Shown here piece by piece: positions 32,747 to 42,323 of a stretch of 64,000 nucleotides of DNA (positions within the stretch are counted from its first letter, which is position 1; every line of letters starts with the position of its first letter). Below the pieces are notes generated by a model that did no database searches, had not been told where the DNA came from, and saw only the letters and a list, made by a program, of their open reading frames with translations. Origin of the DNA: Microbacterium stercoris (GTDB lineage Bacteria > Actinomycetota > Actinomycetes > Actinomycetales > Microbacteriaceae); the NCBI RefSeq assembly GCF_017592545.1, contig NZ_JAGFOA010000002.1:124001-188000 (forward strand), given 5' to 3'. Position numbers and translations under genes: made by a program.

Positions 32747-32780
32747 AACGGCGCCGCTCCCCGAGAGGAGCGGCGCCGTT
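32747..32780 (-). terminator. Terminator behind purS-purQ
   Basis: AACGGCGCCGCTCC / GGAGCGGCGCCGTT, a perfect 14-bp stem with a 6-nt loop 16 nt after the purQ stop. Confidence 0.8.
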
Positions 32781-32795
32781 CGCGGCGTCTGCGCG

Positions 32796-33502
<707 letters not shown>

Positions 33503-33503
<1 letters not shown>

Positions 33504-33751
33504 CAGGACACGACCTCGATGTTCACGACGTCCTCGATGACCTGGTTCGACAGGATCTCGTCGGCGATCTTCTGGGCCTCGGCGAGCACCTCGTCGGTGA
33601 CCTCGCCGTCGACCGAGAGCTCGATGCGCTTGCCGATGCGCACGTTCTGGAAGGCTCCGTGACCGAGGCGCGCGAGCGATCCGGTGACCGCCTTGCCCTG
33701 GGGGTCCAGAAGCTCGGCCTTGGGCATGACGTCGACGACGATGGTGGGCAT
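33503..33751 (-). CDS. purS: Phosphoribosylformylglycinamidine synthase subunit PurS
   Basis: 82 residues from the ATG at 33751 ([22 protein letters not shown]), chosen because AGAGGA is 8 nt away from it but only 2 nt from the ATG at 33757. The full PurS fold length is present, with LSVDGEV and the C-terminal [12 protein letters not shown]. PurS bridges PurL and PurQ. A palindromic repeat sits upstream at 33797-33828. Confidence 0.95.
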
Positions 33752-33796
33752 TCTCATGGTCCTCTCAGCAGCCGCCTGCGGCCGCCGTTATCGGTT

Positions 33797-33828
33797 GTTG
33801 AGCGACGAGCGAAGCGAGGAGTCGAAAC
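33797..33828. repeat. Family-B palindromic repeat, single copy
   Basis: GTTGAGCGACGAGCGAAGCG and the following GAGGAGTCGAAAC: the same unit as in the 19355-20280 array but in the opposite orientation, between a Gfo/Idh/MocA gene and purS. Confidence 0.7.
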
Positions 33829-33883
33829 ACCAGCGATCGCGAGGGCGGGGATCGCCATCAGTCTACCGGCGCGTCGCGCCCGC

Positions 33884-34855
33884 TCAGGCCCCGGCGACCT
33901 CCGCCCGCAGGCGGTCGACCTGGCCCAGGATCGTCAGGGTCTGCGCGTGCGGCACGAGGGGCGATTCGAGCAGTCCCTGGGCGATGCACTCGGCCACGTG
34001 CGCGGCCTCGTTGCCGAAGCCGCGGCCGTAGAGGGGCTGCGCGGGGTCGAAGCGCACGCGCTCGCCACCGCTCGGCACCCAGGTGAAGTGCGTGGGGGCG
34101 TAGAAGTCGTCGATCTCGATCCAGCCCTCCGTGGTCGACAGCCGTGCGGCGACCGGCGCCGGATGCGTGAGGCCCACGGCGAGCGAGGCGGTCGAGTCGC
34201 CGGGGTAGCGGCCCGAGATCGACACGTTCAGGTCGACGCGGTCGTGCACGCCCGCCCCGTGGAGAGCGATGGCCTCGCCGAGCAGGATGTGGGCGAGCGA
34301 CAGCGGGTACACGCCCACATCGAGCAGGGCTCCGCCGCCGAGGTCGGGATTGAGCAGCCGGTGCTCGGGACCCGCGTCGACGCGGAACGAGAACTCGCAG
34401 TGCAGGTGGCGCGCCGCCCCGAACTCGCCGGCTTTCAGACGCGCGTCGAGGTCGCGGATGACCGGGTTGGTCGCCATCCACATGCCCTCCATGAGGAAGC
34501 GGCCCTGCTTTCTCGCCGTCGCGATCAGCTGCTCGGCGGTCGCGCGGTCGAGGGTGAGCGGCTTCTCGCACAGCACGTGCTTGCCCGCCTCGAGCGCGCG
34601 GGTCGCCTGCTCGAGGTGCAGCGCGTGCGGCGAGGCGATGTAGACCACGTCGATGTCCGGCGCGGCGAGGAGCTCGTCATACGAGCCGTGCGAGCGCAGC
34701 GCGCCGTGGCGGGCCGCGAAGTCGGCGGCGCGCTCGGCGTCGCGCGACGCGACGGCCACCAGCTGCTGCCCCGGCGTGTGAGCGAGGTCGGCGGCGAAGG
34801 ATTCGGCGATGGATCCGGGCGCGAGGATTCCCCAGCGGGTGGTCGTGTCAGTCAC
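33884..34855 (-). CDS. Gfo/Idh/MocA-family NAD(P)-dependent oxidoreductase
   Basis: 323 residues from a GTG at 34855 (leaderless-type -10 TAGGCT 7 nt upstream); a further 13 codons upstream are open but precede the promoter. Rossmann start RWGILAPGSIAESFAADL, followed by DVVYIASPHALHLEQATRALEAGKHVLCEKPLT with the conserved EKP catalytic Lys, and DVGVYPLSLAHILLG, the GVY motif of the second domain. Members oxidise or reduce sugars, inositols and dihydrodiols. It diverges from the cello-oligosaccharide operon, with 208 nt between the two starts. Confidence 0.88.
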   Translation of the reverse strand: MTDTTTRWGILAPGSIAESFAADLAHTPGQQLVAVASRDAERAADFAARHGALRSHGSYDELLAAPDIDVVYIASPHALHLEQATRALEAGKHVLCEKPLTLDRATAEQLIATARKQGRFLMEGMWMATNPVIRDLDARLKAGEFGAARHLHCEFSFRVDAGPEHRLLNPDLGGGALLDVGVYPLSLAHILLGEAIALHGAGVHDRVDLNVSISGRYPGDSTASLAVGLTHPAPVAARLSTTEGWIEIDDFYAPTHFTWVPSGGERVRFDPAQPLYGRGFGNEAAHVAECIAQGLLESPLVPHAQTLTILGQVDRLRAEVAGA

Positions 34856-34862
34856 GTCGGCG

Positions 34863-34868
34863 AGCCTA
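34863..34868 (-). promoter_or_regulatory. -10 element of the Gfo/Idh/MocA gene (leaderless)
   Basis: Minus-strand TAGGCT, 7 nt, then GTG. Confidence 0.5.
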
Positions 34869-34923
34869 GCGGGGGCCACCGGCGAGCGGTTCACCGGGCG
34901 TTCATCACAGATCCATCACGGAG

Positions 34924-34953
34924 TTGCGGAGCGTGGGAGCGCTCCCATATGCT
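34924..34953 (+). promoter_or_regulatory. Promoter of the cello-oligosaccharide operon
   Basis: TTGCGG (34924-34929), an 18-nt spacer and TATGCT (34948-34953). Operator 1 fills the spacer and operator 2 lies just after the expected start site. Confidence 0.7.
34934..34947. promoter_or_regulatory. CelR/CebR operator 1
   Basis: TGGGAGCGCTCCCA, a perfect 14-bp palindrome identical to the operator known for CelR of Thermobifida fusca and CebR of Streptomyces. It lies between -35 and -10. Confidence 0.93.
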
Positions 34954-34968
34954 CACGTGCAGGCCTGG

Positions 34969-34982
34969 TGGGAGCGCTCCCA
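34969..34982. promoter_or_regulatory. CelR/CebR operator 2
   Basis: A second perfect TGGGAGCGCTCCCA, extended to a 16-bp palindrome (GTG...CAC), centred 35 bp downstream of operator 1. Confidence 0.93.
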
Positions 34983-35063
34983 CGCGTGATCACCGGGATC
35001 CCTCTCACCACAGGGACACGCCACAGCTGGCGTCCTGATTCCCCACCCACAAAGGAGTGAACT

Positions 35064-36392
35064 GTGAAGGCTACGACCATGCGTCGTCTCGGCTTCATCG
35101 CCGCGGCGGGCACCGTGTCCGCTCTCGCCCTGTCGGCCTGCGCGCCGGCCGCCAGCGGCGGCGACGCCGGTGGCGAGTACGACCCCGAGGCGAAGGTCGA
35201 ACTCACCATCACCACGTTCGGCACGTTCGGCTACGACGAGCTCTACAAGGAGTACATGGAGCTCCACCCGAACGTCACGATCAAGGCGAAGAACATCGAC
35301 ACCGGCGGCAACGCCAAGACCGACCTCGTCACCAAGCTCGGCGCGGGCGGCAAGGGCGTCTCCGACATCGTCGCGATCGAGGAGGGCTGGCTCGGCGAGA
35401 TCATGAACGTGTCCGACATGTTCGTGGACCTCCGCGACTACGGCATCGAAGACCGCAGGGCCGACTGGGTCGACTGGAAGTACGAGCAGGCCACCGACGC
35501 CGAGGGCCGCGTGCTCGGCTACGGCACCGACATCGGCCCGACGGGTCTCTGCTACAACAAGGAGGCCTTCGAGGCGGCCGGCTTCCCGACCGACCGCGAG
35601 GAGGTCGCCAAGAAGCTCGAGGGCGACTGGGCGCACTACTTCGAGGTGGGCCAGGAGTACGTCGAGGCCTCGGGCGGCAAGGCGTGGTTCGACCACGGCG
35701 GCTTCGTCTGGAACTCGATCGTGAACCAGCAGGAAGAGGGCTACTACACGAAGGACGGCGAACTCAACATCGAGGACAACGCCGACCTCCGCGAGAACTT
35801 CGACCTGCTCGCCTCGGCCATCGAGGGTGGCCAGTCGGCCGCTCAGGAGGCCTGGAACTGGAACGAGGGCAAGTCGTTCGTCGACGGCACCTTCGCCACG
35901 ATGGTCTGCCCGGGCTGGATGCTCGGCAACGTGAAGGGCAAGCTCGAGCAGGCCGGCGCGACGCCGGAGACCTCGACCTGGGACTTCGCCGACGTGTTCC
36001 CCGGCGGTGCCGGCAACTGGGGCGGCGCCTGGCTGTCGATCCCGGAGACCTCGCAGAAGAAGGACGCCGCGGCGGCCCTCGCCGACTGGCTGACCCAGCC
36101 CGAGCAGCAGGTGAAGCAGTCGGCCGCCGCCGGCAACTTCCCCTCGACCCTCGAGGCGCAGGAGACGCTCGCCTCCGAGGCCACGCCGAACGAGTGGTTC
36201 AACGGCTCGCCGACCGGTGCCATCCTCGCCTCTCGCGCCGAGGGCGTTGTGGCGCAGTTCAAGGGTCCGAAGGACTCCGAGATCCAGGAGAAGGTCTTCG
36301 GTCCGGCCCTGCAGGTGCTCGACACCGGTGAGGGCGACGCGGACGCCGCCTGGGACAAGGCCCTGGGTCTCCTCAAGGAGATCGTGAAGTAA
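35064..36392 (+). CDS. Cello-oligosaccharide ABC transporter substrate-binding lipoprotein (CebE-like)
   Basis: 442 residues from a GTG at 35064 with AAAGGAG upstream. The signal peptide ends in the lipobox LSAC (Cys near residue 26) with a Gly/Ser/Asp linker. A type-1 (family 1 sugar-binding) fold follows: VELTITTFGTFGYDELYKEYMELHPNVTIKAKN, then GTDIGPTGLCYNKEAFEAAGFP and MVCPGWMLGNVKGKLE. Aromatic residues are plentiful, as expected for stacking on glucans. The preceding CelR/CebR operators and the GH1 gene downstream point to cellobiose and longer cello-oligosaccharides. No ATPase is encoded here; a shared MsiK-type ATPase elsewhere is usual for such systems. Confidence 0.9.
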   Translation: MKATTMRRLGFIAAAGTVSALALSACAPAASGGDAGGEYDPEAKVELTITTFGTFGYDELYKEYMELHPNVTIKAKNIDTGGNAKTDLVTKLGAGGKGVSDIVAIEEGWLGEIMNVSDMFVDLRDYGIEDRRADWVDWKYEQATDAEGRVLGYGTDIGPTGLCYNKEAFEAAGFPTDREEVAKKLEGDWAHYFEVGQEYVEASGGKAWFDHGGFVWNSIVNQQEEGYYTKDGELNIEDNADLRENFDLLASAIEGGQSAAQEAWNWNEGKSFVDGTFATMVCPGWMLGNVKGKLEQAGATPETSTWDFADVFPGGAGNWGGAWLSIPETSQKKDAAAALADWLTQPEQQVKQSAAAGNFPSTLEAQETLASEATPNEWFNGSPTGAILASRAEGVVAQFKGPKDSEIQEKVFGPALQVLDTGEGDADAAWDKALGLLKEIVK

Positions 36393-36516
36393 CTCCTCGC
36401 TGAGGAACCCGGTGCGTGCCGGGGATCGGATCGGTCCCCGGCACGCACCCCCAGGTACGGCCCGAGAGCGTTCCGTGCCGTATCACCCGACCCCCTATCG
36501 AGGACGCATCCCTTCC

Positions 36517-37548
36517 ATGACCAGCACCGTCACCGCGCCGCCCGAGGCGCCGGCCGCCGCCGTCGCGTCGTCTGAGAAGCCGAAGCCGACCTTCCGTCAG
36601 AAGCTGTCGAAATTCGACCTCAAGGCGTCGCCGTACTTCTACATCGCGCCGTTCTTCCTGCTGTTCGGCCTCACCGGTCTCTTCCCCCTCATCTACACGG
36701 CAGTCGTCTCGCTGTTCGACTGGCAGCTGCTGGGCGGTCAGGGCGACTTCGTCGGCTTCGGCAACTTCGTGGAGGTGCTGGCGGCGCCGTTCTTCTGGAA
36801 CTCGCTGTTCAACACGATCAGCATCTTCCTGCTGTCCTCGATCCCGCAGCTCGCGGTGGCGCTCCTGGTGGCCTACCTGCTCGACCAGGGCCTGCGCGCT
36901 CCCACGTTCTGGCGGATGAGCGTGCTCATCCCGTTCGTGGTGACCCCCGTCGCCGTGGCGATCATCTTCTCGAGCATCTTCAACCCGGGTGACGGCCTGG
37001 CCAACAACCTGCTCGGGGTCTTCGGCATCGACAACATCGACTGGAAGCGCGACACCTTCTGGAGCCACATCGCGATCGCGATCATGGTGAACTTCCGCTG
37101 GACCGGATACAACGCGCTGATCCTGCTGGCCGCCATGCAGGCCGTGCCGCGCGAGCTGTACGAGTCGGCCGCCATCGACGGCGCCGGATCGGCCCGCCGC
37201 TTCTTCAACATCACGCTGCCGACGATCCGCCCCACCCTCATCTTCGTGATCATCACCGCCACCATCGGCGGTCTGCAGATCTTCGCCGAGCCCCGACTGC
37301 TCGACCCGACCAGCAACGGCGGCATCGGCGGCGCCGACCGCCAGTTCCAGACCACCGTGCTCTACATGTGGGAGCTCGGCTTCCAGAGCGGCGACCTCGG
37401 TCGCGCCTCGGCCGTGGCCTGGCTGCTGTTCCTGCTGATCATTGTCTTCGGTCTCATCAACTTCTTCCTGTCGAACCGCATCGCGGCCGCAGGCGACCCG
37501 AAGTCCGCCAAGAAGTCCCGCCGCGCCGTCAAGGAGGCCGCCCAGTGA
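36517..37548 (+). CDS. CUT1 sugar ABC transporter permease (CebF-like)
   Basis: 343 residues from the ATG at 36517. A Pro/Ala-rich cytoplasmic start of about 45 residues precedes six membrane spans, beginning SPYFYIAPFFLLFGLTGLFPLIY. The EAA coupling loop reads VPRELYESAAIDGAGSARRFFNITLPTIRP. The second permease overlaps its stop (GTGA at 37545). Confidence 0.92.
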   Translation: MTSTVTAPPEAPAAAVASSEKPKPTFRQKLSKFDLKASPYFYIAPFFLLFGLTGLFPLIYTAVVSLFDWQLLGGQGDFVGFGNFVEVLAAPFFWNSLFNTISIFLLSSIPQLAVALLVAYLLDQGLRAPTFWRMSVLIPFVVTPVAVAIIFSSIFNPGDGLANNLLGVFGIDNIDWKRDTFWSHIAIAIMVNFRWTGYNALILLAAMQAVPRELYESAAIDGAGSARRFFNITLPTIRPTLIFVIITATIGGLQIFAEPRLLDPTSNGGIGGADRQFQTTVLYMWELGFQSGDLGRASAVAWLLFLLIIVFGLINFFLSNRIAAAGDPKSAKKSRRAVKEAAQ

Positions 37549-38453
37549 GCACCCAGGTCTCCGACTCGACCCGCATCGCCGTGACGTCCGAGGCCCCGGC
37601 CACGCGCCGCAGGGCCGCCAAGGGCGGGGTCGCCGGCATCGGCAGCCGCCCCGGCTTCCTCACCTACGGCCTGCTCTCGGCGTTCCTCATCGGATCGATC
37701 TACCCGATCTGGTGGTCGTTCGTCGTCGCCTCGACCTCGAACCGCACCGTCGGCGAGACGCTCCCGCTGATCCCCGGCGGCAACTTCGTCGCGAACGCCC
37801 TCAAGGTCTTCGACGCGATCCCGTTCTGGCTGTCGCTGTGGAACTCGATCGTCGTGTCGTCCATCATCACGATCTCGGTCGTCTTCTTCGCCACGCTCGC
37901 GGGCTATGCCTTCGCGAAGCTGCGCTTCAAGGGGCGCGACGGTCTGATGGTCGGTGTCATCCTGACCATGGCGATCCCGACCCAGCTCGGCATCATCCCG
38001 CTGTACATGGTCATGGCGGAGCTCGGCTGGACCGGAACCATCGGGGCCGTCATCGTGCCGATGCTCGTCACGGCCTTCGGCGTGTTCTTCATGCGCCAGT
38101 ACCTCGTCGACGTCATCCCCGACGAGCTGATCGAGGCGGCCCGCATGGACGGCGCCAACCAGATCCGCACCTTCCTCACGGTCGGTCTGCCCGCGGCCCG
38201 CCCGGCCATGGCGATCCTCGGTCTGTTCACCTTCATGACCGCCTGGACCGACTTCCTCTGGCCGATGATCGTGCTGGATGCGACCAACCCCACCCTGCAG
38301 ACGGCGCTCAGCCAGCTGCAGTCCGGCTACTACATCGACTACTCGATCGTGCTCGCCGGCGCGGTGCTCGCGACCATCCCGCTGCTCATCCTGTTCGTGG
38401 TCGCCGGCAAGCAGCTGGTGTCCGGCATCATGGCCGGCGCCGTCAAGGGCTGA
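37545..38453 (+). CDS. CUT1 sugar ABC transporter permease (CebG-like)
   Basis: 302 residues, GTG start overlapping the previous stop. Six-span permease with the EAA loop IPDELIEAARMDGANQIRTFLTVGLPAARPA. The N-terminal 40 residues are cytoplasmic and Arg/Ala-rich. Together with the preceding permease it forms the membrane channel that the lipoprotein feeds. An imperfect operator and a second promoter-like sequence follow its stop. Confidence 0.92.
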   Translation: MSTQVSDSTRIAVTSEAPATRRRAAKGGVAGIGSRPGFLTYGLLSAFLIGSIYPIWWSFVVASTSNRTVGETLPLIPGGNFVANALKVFDAIPFWLSLWNSIVVSSIITISVVFFATLAGYAFAKLRFKGRDGLMVGVILTMAIPTQLGIIPLYMVMAELGWTGTIGAVIVPMLVTAFGVFFMRQYLVDVIPDELIEAARMDGANQIRTFLTVGLPAARPAMAILGLFTFMTAWTDFLWPMIVLDATNPTLQTALSQLQSGYYIDYSIVLAGAVLATIPLLILFVVAGKQLVSGIMAGAVKG

Positions 38454-38479
38454 CCCGGAAGCGCTTCCCGAACTAGTCT
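38450..38479 (+). promoter_or_regulatory. Internal promoter/operator ahead of the beta-glucosidase gene
   Basis: GGAAGCGCTTCC (38457-38468) is a perfect 12-bp palindrome; extended to 14 bp it matches the CelR/CebR consensus at 10 positions. It lies in the 18-nt spacer between CTGACC (38450-38455) and TAGTCT (38474-38479), the same geometry as the main promoter. Confidence 0.5.
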
Positions 38480-38513
38480 CTGCGCACAGCCTGCGCAATC
38501 CTTAAGGACAACC

Positions 38514-39950
38514 ATGCCTCGCACCTTCCCTGACGAGTTCCTCTTCGGCGCGGCCACAGCCGCCTACCAGATCGAGGGCGCCGCCTTCGAGGACGGCCGC
38601 ACCGCCTCCATCTGGGACCACTTCAGCCGCCTCGACGGCGCCGTCATCAACGCCGACAACGGCGATGTGGCCACGGATCACTACCACCGCTACGCGGACG
38701 ACGTGAAGATCATGAAGGAGCTGGGTCTGCAGACCTACCGCTTCTCCACCTCGTGGTCGCGGGTGCGCCCCGACGGCGGCCCCGTGAATCAGAAGGGCAT
38801 CGACTTCTACAGCCGTCTCGTCGACGAGCTGCTCGAGGCCGGCATCCTGCCGTGGCTGACGCTGCACCACTGGGACATGCCGCAGGCGCTCGAGGAGAAG
38901 GGCGGCTGGACGTCGCGCGACACCGTCGACCGCTTCGTCGAGTACGCGCTGTCGGTGCACGACGCCCTCGGCGACCGCGTCACCAAGTGGACGACGCACA
39001 ACGAGCCGTGGTGCTCGTCGTTCCTCTCCTACACGGGCGGTGAGCACGCCCCGGGTCGCCAGAGCATCCTCGACGGCCTGCTCGCCTCGCACCACCTGCT
39101 GCTGTCGCACGGCCGCACCGTGCAGGAGCTGCGCGCCCGCGACGAGAGCCTCGACTTCGGCATCACGCTGAACCTCACCAACGGCGAGCCCGTGAACCCC
39201 GAGGATCCGGCCGACGTCAACGCCGCCCGCAAGGTCGACGGCCAGTTCAACCGCTGGTTCCTCGATCCGATCTTCCGCGGTGAGTACCCCGCCGACGTGA
39301 TCGACGACATCCGCGGCGTCGACGCGGACGCCGTCGACGGCTTCCTCGCGGCGGTGCAGCCGGGCGACCTCGAGGTCGTGAGCACGAAGCTCGACTTCCT
39401 CGGCGTGAACTACTACCACGGCGAGTTCGTCACCGGATCCGTGCCCGAGAACCCGGCCCCCAAGGGCGAGGCCCCGTCCTCGCGACCGAAGCGCTCGCCG
39501 TTCCCCGCCATGGAGGGTGTGCACTGGGCCGAGCGCGGCTACAAGCGCACGAACATGAACTGGGAGGTCGACTTCCCCGGCCTCACGAACCTGCTGAACC
39601 GCGTCTGGCGGGACTACGCCGAGGCCGCCGGCACCCCGCTCTACGTCACCGAGAACGGTGCGTCCTACACCGACGAGGTCGTGGACGGCGAGGTGCACGA
39701 CGAGGAGCGCGCGCAGTTCGTGCGCGGCCACGTCGCGGCCGTGCTCGACGCGATCGAGGCCGGCACCGACGTGCGCGGATACTTCTACTGGTCGCTGCTC
39801 GACAACTACGAGTGGGCCTGGGGCTACGCCAAGCGCTTCGGCATCGTGCGCGTCGACTACGACACCCAGGTGCGCACCATCAAGGACTCCGGCAAGGAGT
39901 ACGCGCGCATCATCGCGGCGCGCTCGGCTGACGCTCCCAGCGCCGTCTGA
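38514..39950 (+). CDS. GH1 beta-glucosidase
   Basis: 478 residues from the ATG at 38514 behind TAAGGA. Family GH1: DEFLFGAATAAYQIEGAAFEDGRTASIWDHF at the N-terminus, acid/base Glu in the TTHNEPWC motif, and nucleophile Glu in PLYVTENGASYTDE. WSLLDNYEWAWGYAKRFGIVRVDY marks the aglycone-site region. There is no signal peptide, so it hydrolyses imported cellobiose and cello-oligosaccharides to glucose in the cytoplasm. Third functional element of the cebEFG-bglC-like operon. Confidence 0.95.
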   Translation: MPRTFPDEFLFGAATAAYQIEGAAFEDGRTASIWDHFSRLDGAVINADNGDVATDHYHRYADDVKIMKELGLQTYRFSTSWSRVRPDGGPVNQKGIDFYSRLVDELLEAGILPWLTLHHWDMPQALEEKGGWTSRDTVDRFVEYALSVHDALGDRVTKWTTHNEPWCSSFLSYTGGEHAPGRQSILDGLLASHHLLLSHGRTVQELRARDESLDFGITLNLTNGEPVNPEDPADVNAARKVDGQFNRWFLDPIFRGEYPADVIDDIRGVDADAVDGFLAAVQPGDLEVVSTKLDFLGVNYYHGEFVTGSVPENPAPKGEAPSSRPKRSPFPAMEGVHWAERGYKRTNMNWEVDFPGLTNLLNRVWRDYAEAAGTPLYVTENGASYTDEVVDGEVHDEERAQFVRGHVAAVLDAIEAGTDVRGYFYWSLLDNYEWAWGYAKRFGIVRVDYDTQVRTIKDSGKEYARIIAARSADAPSAV

Positions 39951-39963
39951 GACCCTGGTACCG

Positions 39964-40995
39964 ATGTCACTGTCCAGCACCACCGCCCCACGGGGAGCGG
40001 GCGCGGCCACGATCGAGGAGGTCGCGGCTCGCGCCGGCGTGTCCCGATCGACCGTCTCGCGTGTGCTGGGCGGTGGCGAGCGGGTGAGCCCCGCGGCGCT
40101 CGAGTCGGTTCGGCGAGCCATCGCCGAGCTCGACTACGTGCCCAACCGCGCGGCTCGCTCGCTCGCCTCGCGCCAGACCCTCGCCATCGCGCTCGTTGTG
40201 CCCGAGGACACCACGCGCTTCTTCGGCGACCCGTTCTTCGCCTCGATCGTGGGCGGAGTGAACGGGCGACTGGCGTCGTCCGACTACATCCTCAACCTCT
40301 TCATCGCCTCGGGCGATCCGGGCGACAAGACGACGAACTACCTCACCGGCGGCAACGTCGATGGCGCGCTCATCGTCTCGCACCACGCGTCGAACACCTT
40401 CCTCGAGCGCATCCACCGCACCATGCCCGTCGTGTTCGGCGGGCGCCCCGTGCCGCCCTACGGCGACGACTACTGGTTCGTCGACGTCGACAACATCGAG
40501 GGCGGGCGCATCGCCACGCGCCACCTGCTGAACCGCGGTCACCGGCGCATCGCGACGATCACGGGCCCGCTCGACATGACGGTGTCGGATGACCGCCTCC
40601 AGGGCTTCCGCGACGCGCTCGCGGGCGCGGGGCTCGCCCCGTCGCACGTCGAGAACGGCGACTTCACGATCGAGGGCGGTGCCGCCGCGATGGTGCGCAT
40701 CCTGGCCTCGGGCGACCGCCCCGATGCGGTCTTCGTCGCCTCCGACCTCATGGCCCGGGGTGCCCTCGGCGTGCTCCAGGCTCGCGGCGTGCGCGTGCCC
40801 GACGAGATCGCCGTCATCGGCTTCGACGACTCGCCCGCGGCCATCGAGATCGCCCCGAGGCTCACCACCGTGCGCCAGCCCTCGCGCGAGCAGGGCGAGC
40901 GCATGACCGAGGTGCTGCTCGCGCGCCTCGCAGGTCAAGATCCGCCGCAGGCGACGATCCTGCACTCCGAGCTGGTCATCCGCGAGACCGCCTGA
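39964..40995 (+). CDS. LacI-family repressor, CelR/CebR type
   Basis: 343 residues from the ATG at 39964, 13 nt after the glucosidase stop. The helix-turn-helix ATIEEVAARAGVSRSTVSRVLGGGERVSPAALESVRRAI (about 16-54) and hinge helix VPNRAARSLASRQT are followed by a periplasmic-binding-like core with VVFGGRPV and IAVIGFDDSPAA. The recognition-helix sequence SRSTVSRVL is that of TGGGAGCGCTCCCA-binding members. It would be released from the operators at 34934 and 34969 by cellobiose. It lies at the end of the operon that it controls. Confidence 0.92.
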   Translation: MSLSSTTAPRGAGAATIEEVAARAGVSRSTVSRVLGGGERVSPAALESVRRAIAELDYVPNRAARSLASRQTLAIALVVPEDTTRFFGDPFFASIVGGVNGRLASSDYILNLFIASGDPGDKTTNYLTGGNVDGALIVSHHASNTFLERIHRTMPVVFGGRPVPPYGDDYWFVDVDNIEGGRIATRHLLNRGHRRIATITGPLDMTVSDDRLQGFRDALAGAGLAPSHVENGDFTIEGGAAAMVRILASGDRPDAVFVASDLMARGALGVLQARGVRVPDEIAVIGFDDSPAAIEIAPRLTTVRQPSREQGERMTEVLLARLAGQDPPQATILHSELVIRETA

Positions 40996-41027
40996 TCCGG
41001 GGCTGTTCCGGGGCCCGTCGCGGGCGC

Positions 41028-41033
41028 TAACGT
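41028..41033 (+). promoter_or_regulatory. -10 element of the PLDc_N gene (leaderless)
   Basis: TAACGT, 6 nt, then ATG at 41040. Confidence 0.45.
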
Positions 41034-41039
41034 GACGGC

Positions 41040-41420
41040 ATGCCGTACGTCATCTCGTTCGCGGTGTTCGCCTTCTCGGTGCTCACGCTCATCGACATCA
41101 TCACCAAGCGCGACGACCAGGTGAACCACCTGCCGAAGCTCGTCTGGGTGATCCTCGCGATCCTCATCCCCGTGCTGGGCGGGGTGCTCTGGTGGACCGT
41201 CGGACGAGAGTGGCCCGCGCGCGAGCCGCGCGACCACGGCTGGAGGGGTGCGGCGCCGTCGGCCGCCACCGGAGGGATCCGGATCGTCGACGATCGCGCG
41301 CCGCGCGATGTCCGAGACCTGCGCAGCACCGAGCAGCAGCTCGCCGACCTCGAGCGCGAGATCGAAGCCGATCGCCTGCGCGCCGAGCTCGCGCGTCGCC
41401 GCGCCGAGCGCGGCGAGTAA
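41040..41420 (+). CDS. PLDc_N domain membrane protein
   Basis: 126 residues. Two N-terminal spans (VISFAVFAFSVLTLIDIITK and LVWVILAILIPVLGGVLWWTVG) have the PLDc_N signature: Asp-containing TM1, a conserved short loop, PVLGGVLWWTVGR. A basic soluble tail ends in a charged coiled-coil (STEQQLADLEREIEADRLRAELARRRAERGE). The domain occurs at the N-terminus of cardiolipin synthases, but here it is alone and no catalytic PLD domain follows. Its job is unknown. Confidence 0.85.
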   Translation: MPYVISFAVFAFSVLTLIDIITKRDDQVNHLPKLVWVILAILIPVLGGVLWWTVGREWPAREPRDHGWRGAAPSAATGGIRIVDDRAPRDVRDLRSTEQQLADLEREIEADRLRAELARRRAERGE

Positions 41421-41536
41421 CCCGCACGGACGCGCCGGCGGCCGGGCCGGCCCGGGGTTCTCTCCGGTGGCCGCATCGGGCCGCGGGGTGGGGATTGGCC
41501 CGCGCGGATCGCCCGCCCAGGCGGCAGGATCGGGAT

Positions 41537-41968
41537 GTGACCGCGTACGAGTTCTCCGCCGACCCCCAGCGTCTCGACGGCGACTGGATCCATTCGACGC
41601 TGCAGCAGCACTCCTACTGGGCGCAGGATCGCTCGCGCGCGGTGCAGGACGCCGCGAACGCCGGATCGCGCTGCTTCGGCATGTACGACACCGCGACCGG
41701 TCGGCAGGTGGCCTTCGCGCGCCTGGTGACCGACGGCGCGACGTTCGGCTGGCTGGCCGACGTGATCGTCGATCCGGATCATCGGGGCCGCGGGCTGGGC
41801 AAGATCCTCGTCGAGGGCATCGTCGCCGAGATCGACCGCCTCGGCCTCAAGCGCACGCTGCTCGTCACGAACGACGCGCACACCCTCTACGGGCGGCACG
41901 ACTGGGCGCCCGTCGCGGCGCCGGAGAACACACTGGTGCGCTGGCGCCCCGACGCGCGCCCCGCTTGA
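41537..41968 (+). CDS. GNAT-family N-acetyltransferase
   Basis: 143 residues from the GTG at 41537. GNAT core with the acetyl-CoA motif A region WLADVIVDPDHRGRGLGKILVEGIVAEI (Q/RxxGxG/A as HRGRGLGK) and a C-terminal DWAPVAAPENTLVRW. The N-terminus WIHSTLQQHSYWAQDRSR resembles small GNATs annotated as YafP/ElaA-like. The substrate is unknown. It ends 14 nt before the first GC-rich direct repeat. Confidence 0.88.
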   Translation: MTAYEFSADPQRLDGDWIHSTLQQHSYWAQDRSRAVQDAANAGSRCFGMYDTATGRQVAFARLVTDGATFGWLADVIVDPDHRGRGLGKILVEGIVAEIDRLGLKRTLLVTNDAHTLYGRHDWAPVAAPENTLVRWRPDARPA

Positions 41969-41981
41969 CCCGCCGGCGGGC

Positions 41982-42264
41982 GGCTCGTGGTCGCGAAACG
42001 CCGTGCGGGGTGGCGCTGCGGGCGCTCGTGGTCGCGAAACGCCGTGCGGGGTGGTGCTGCGGGGGCTCGTGGTCGCGAAACGCCGTGCGGGGTGGCGTTG
42101 GTGCGGCGGGTCTTGACCTGTGGGACCGGCCTGATCCGCCGGGCGGGCGGCTTGTGGTCGTGAAACGCCGCGCGGGGTGGTGCTGGTGCGGCGGGCCTTG
42201 ACCAGTAGGGGTCGGCCTGATTCGCGGGCGGGGGCTCGTGGTCGCGAAACGCCGCGCGGGGTGG
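41982..42264. repeat. Five GC-rich direct repeats (about 32-55 bp units)
   Basis: Most of the 472-nt gap between the GNAT and VOC genes. Core GGCTCGTGGTCGCGAAACG followed by CCGTGCGGGGTGG, in the same orientation at 41982, 42024, 42064, 42149 and 42233. From the third copy on, the unit extends through GGTGCGGCGGGTCTTGACC. A further copy lies beyond the VOC gene. No inverted-repeat ends of an insertion sequence are seen. Confidence 0.8.
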
Positions 42265-42323
42265 TGCTGGTGCGGCGGGTCTTGACCGGTAACGGCGGCC
42301 TCCGGCCCGGTATCCTCGGGAGG

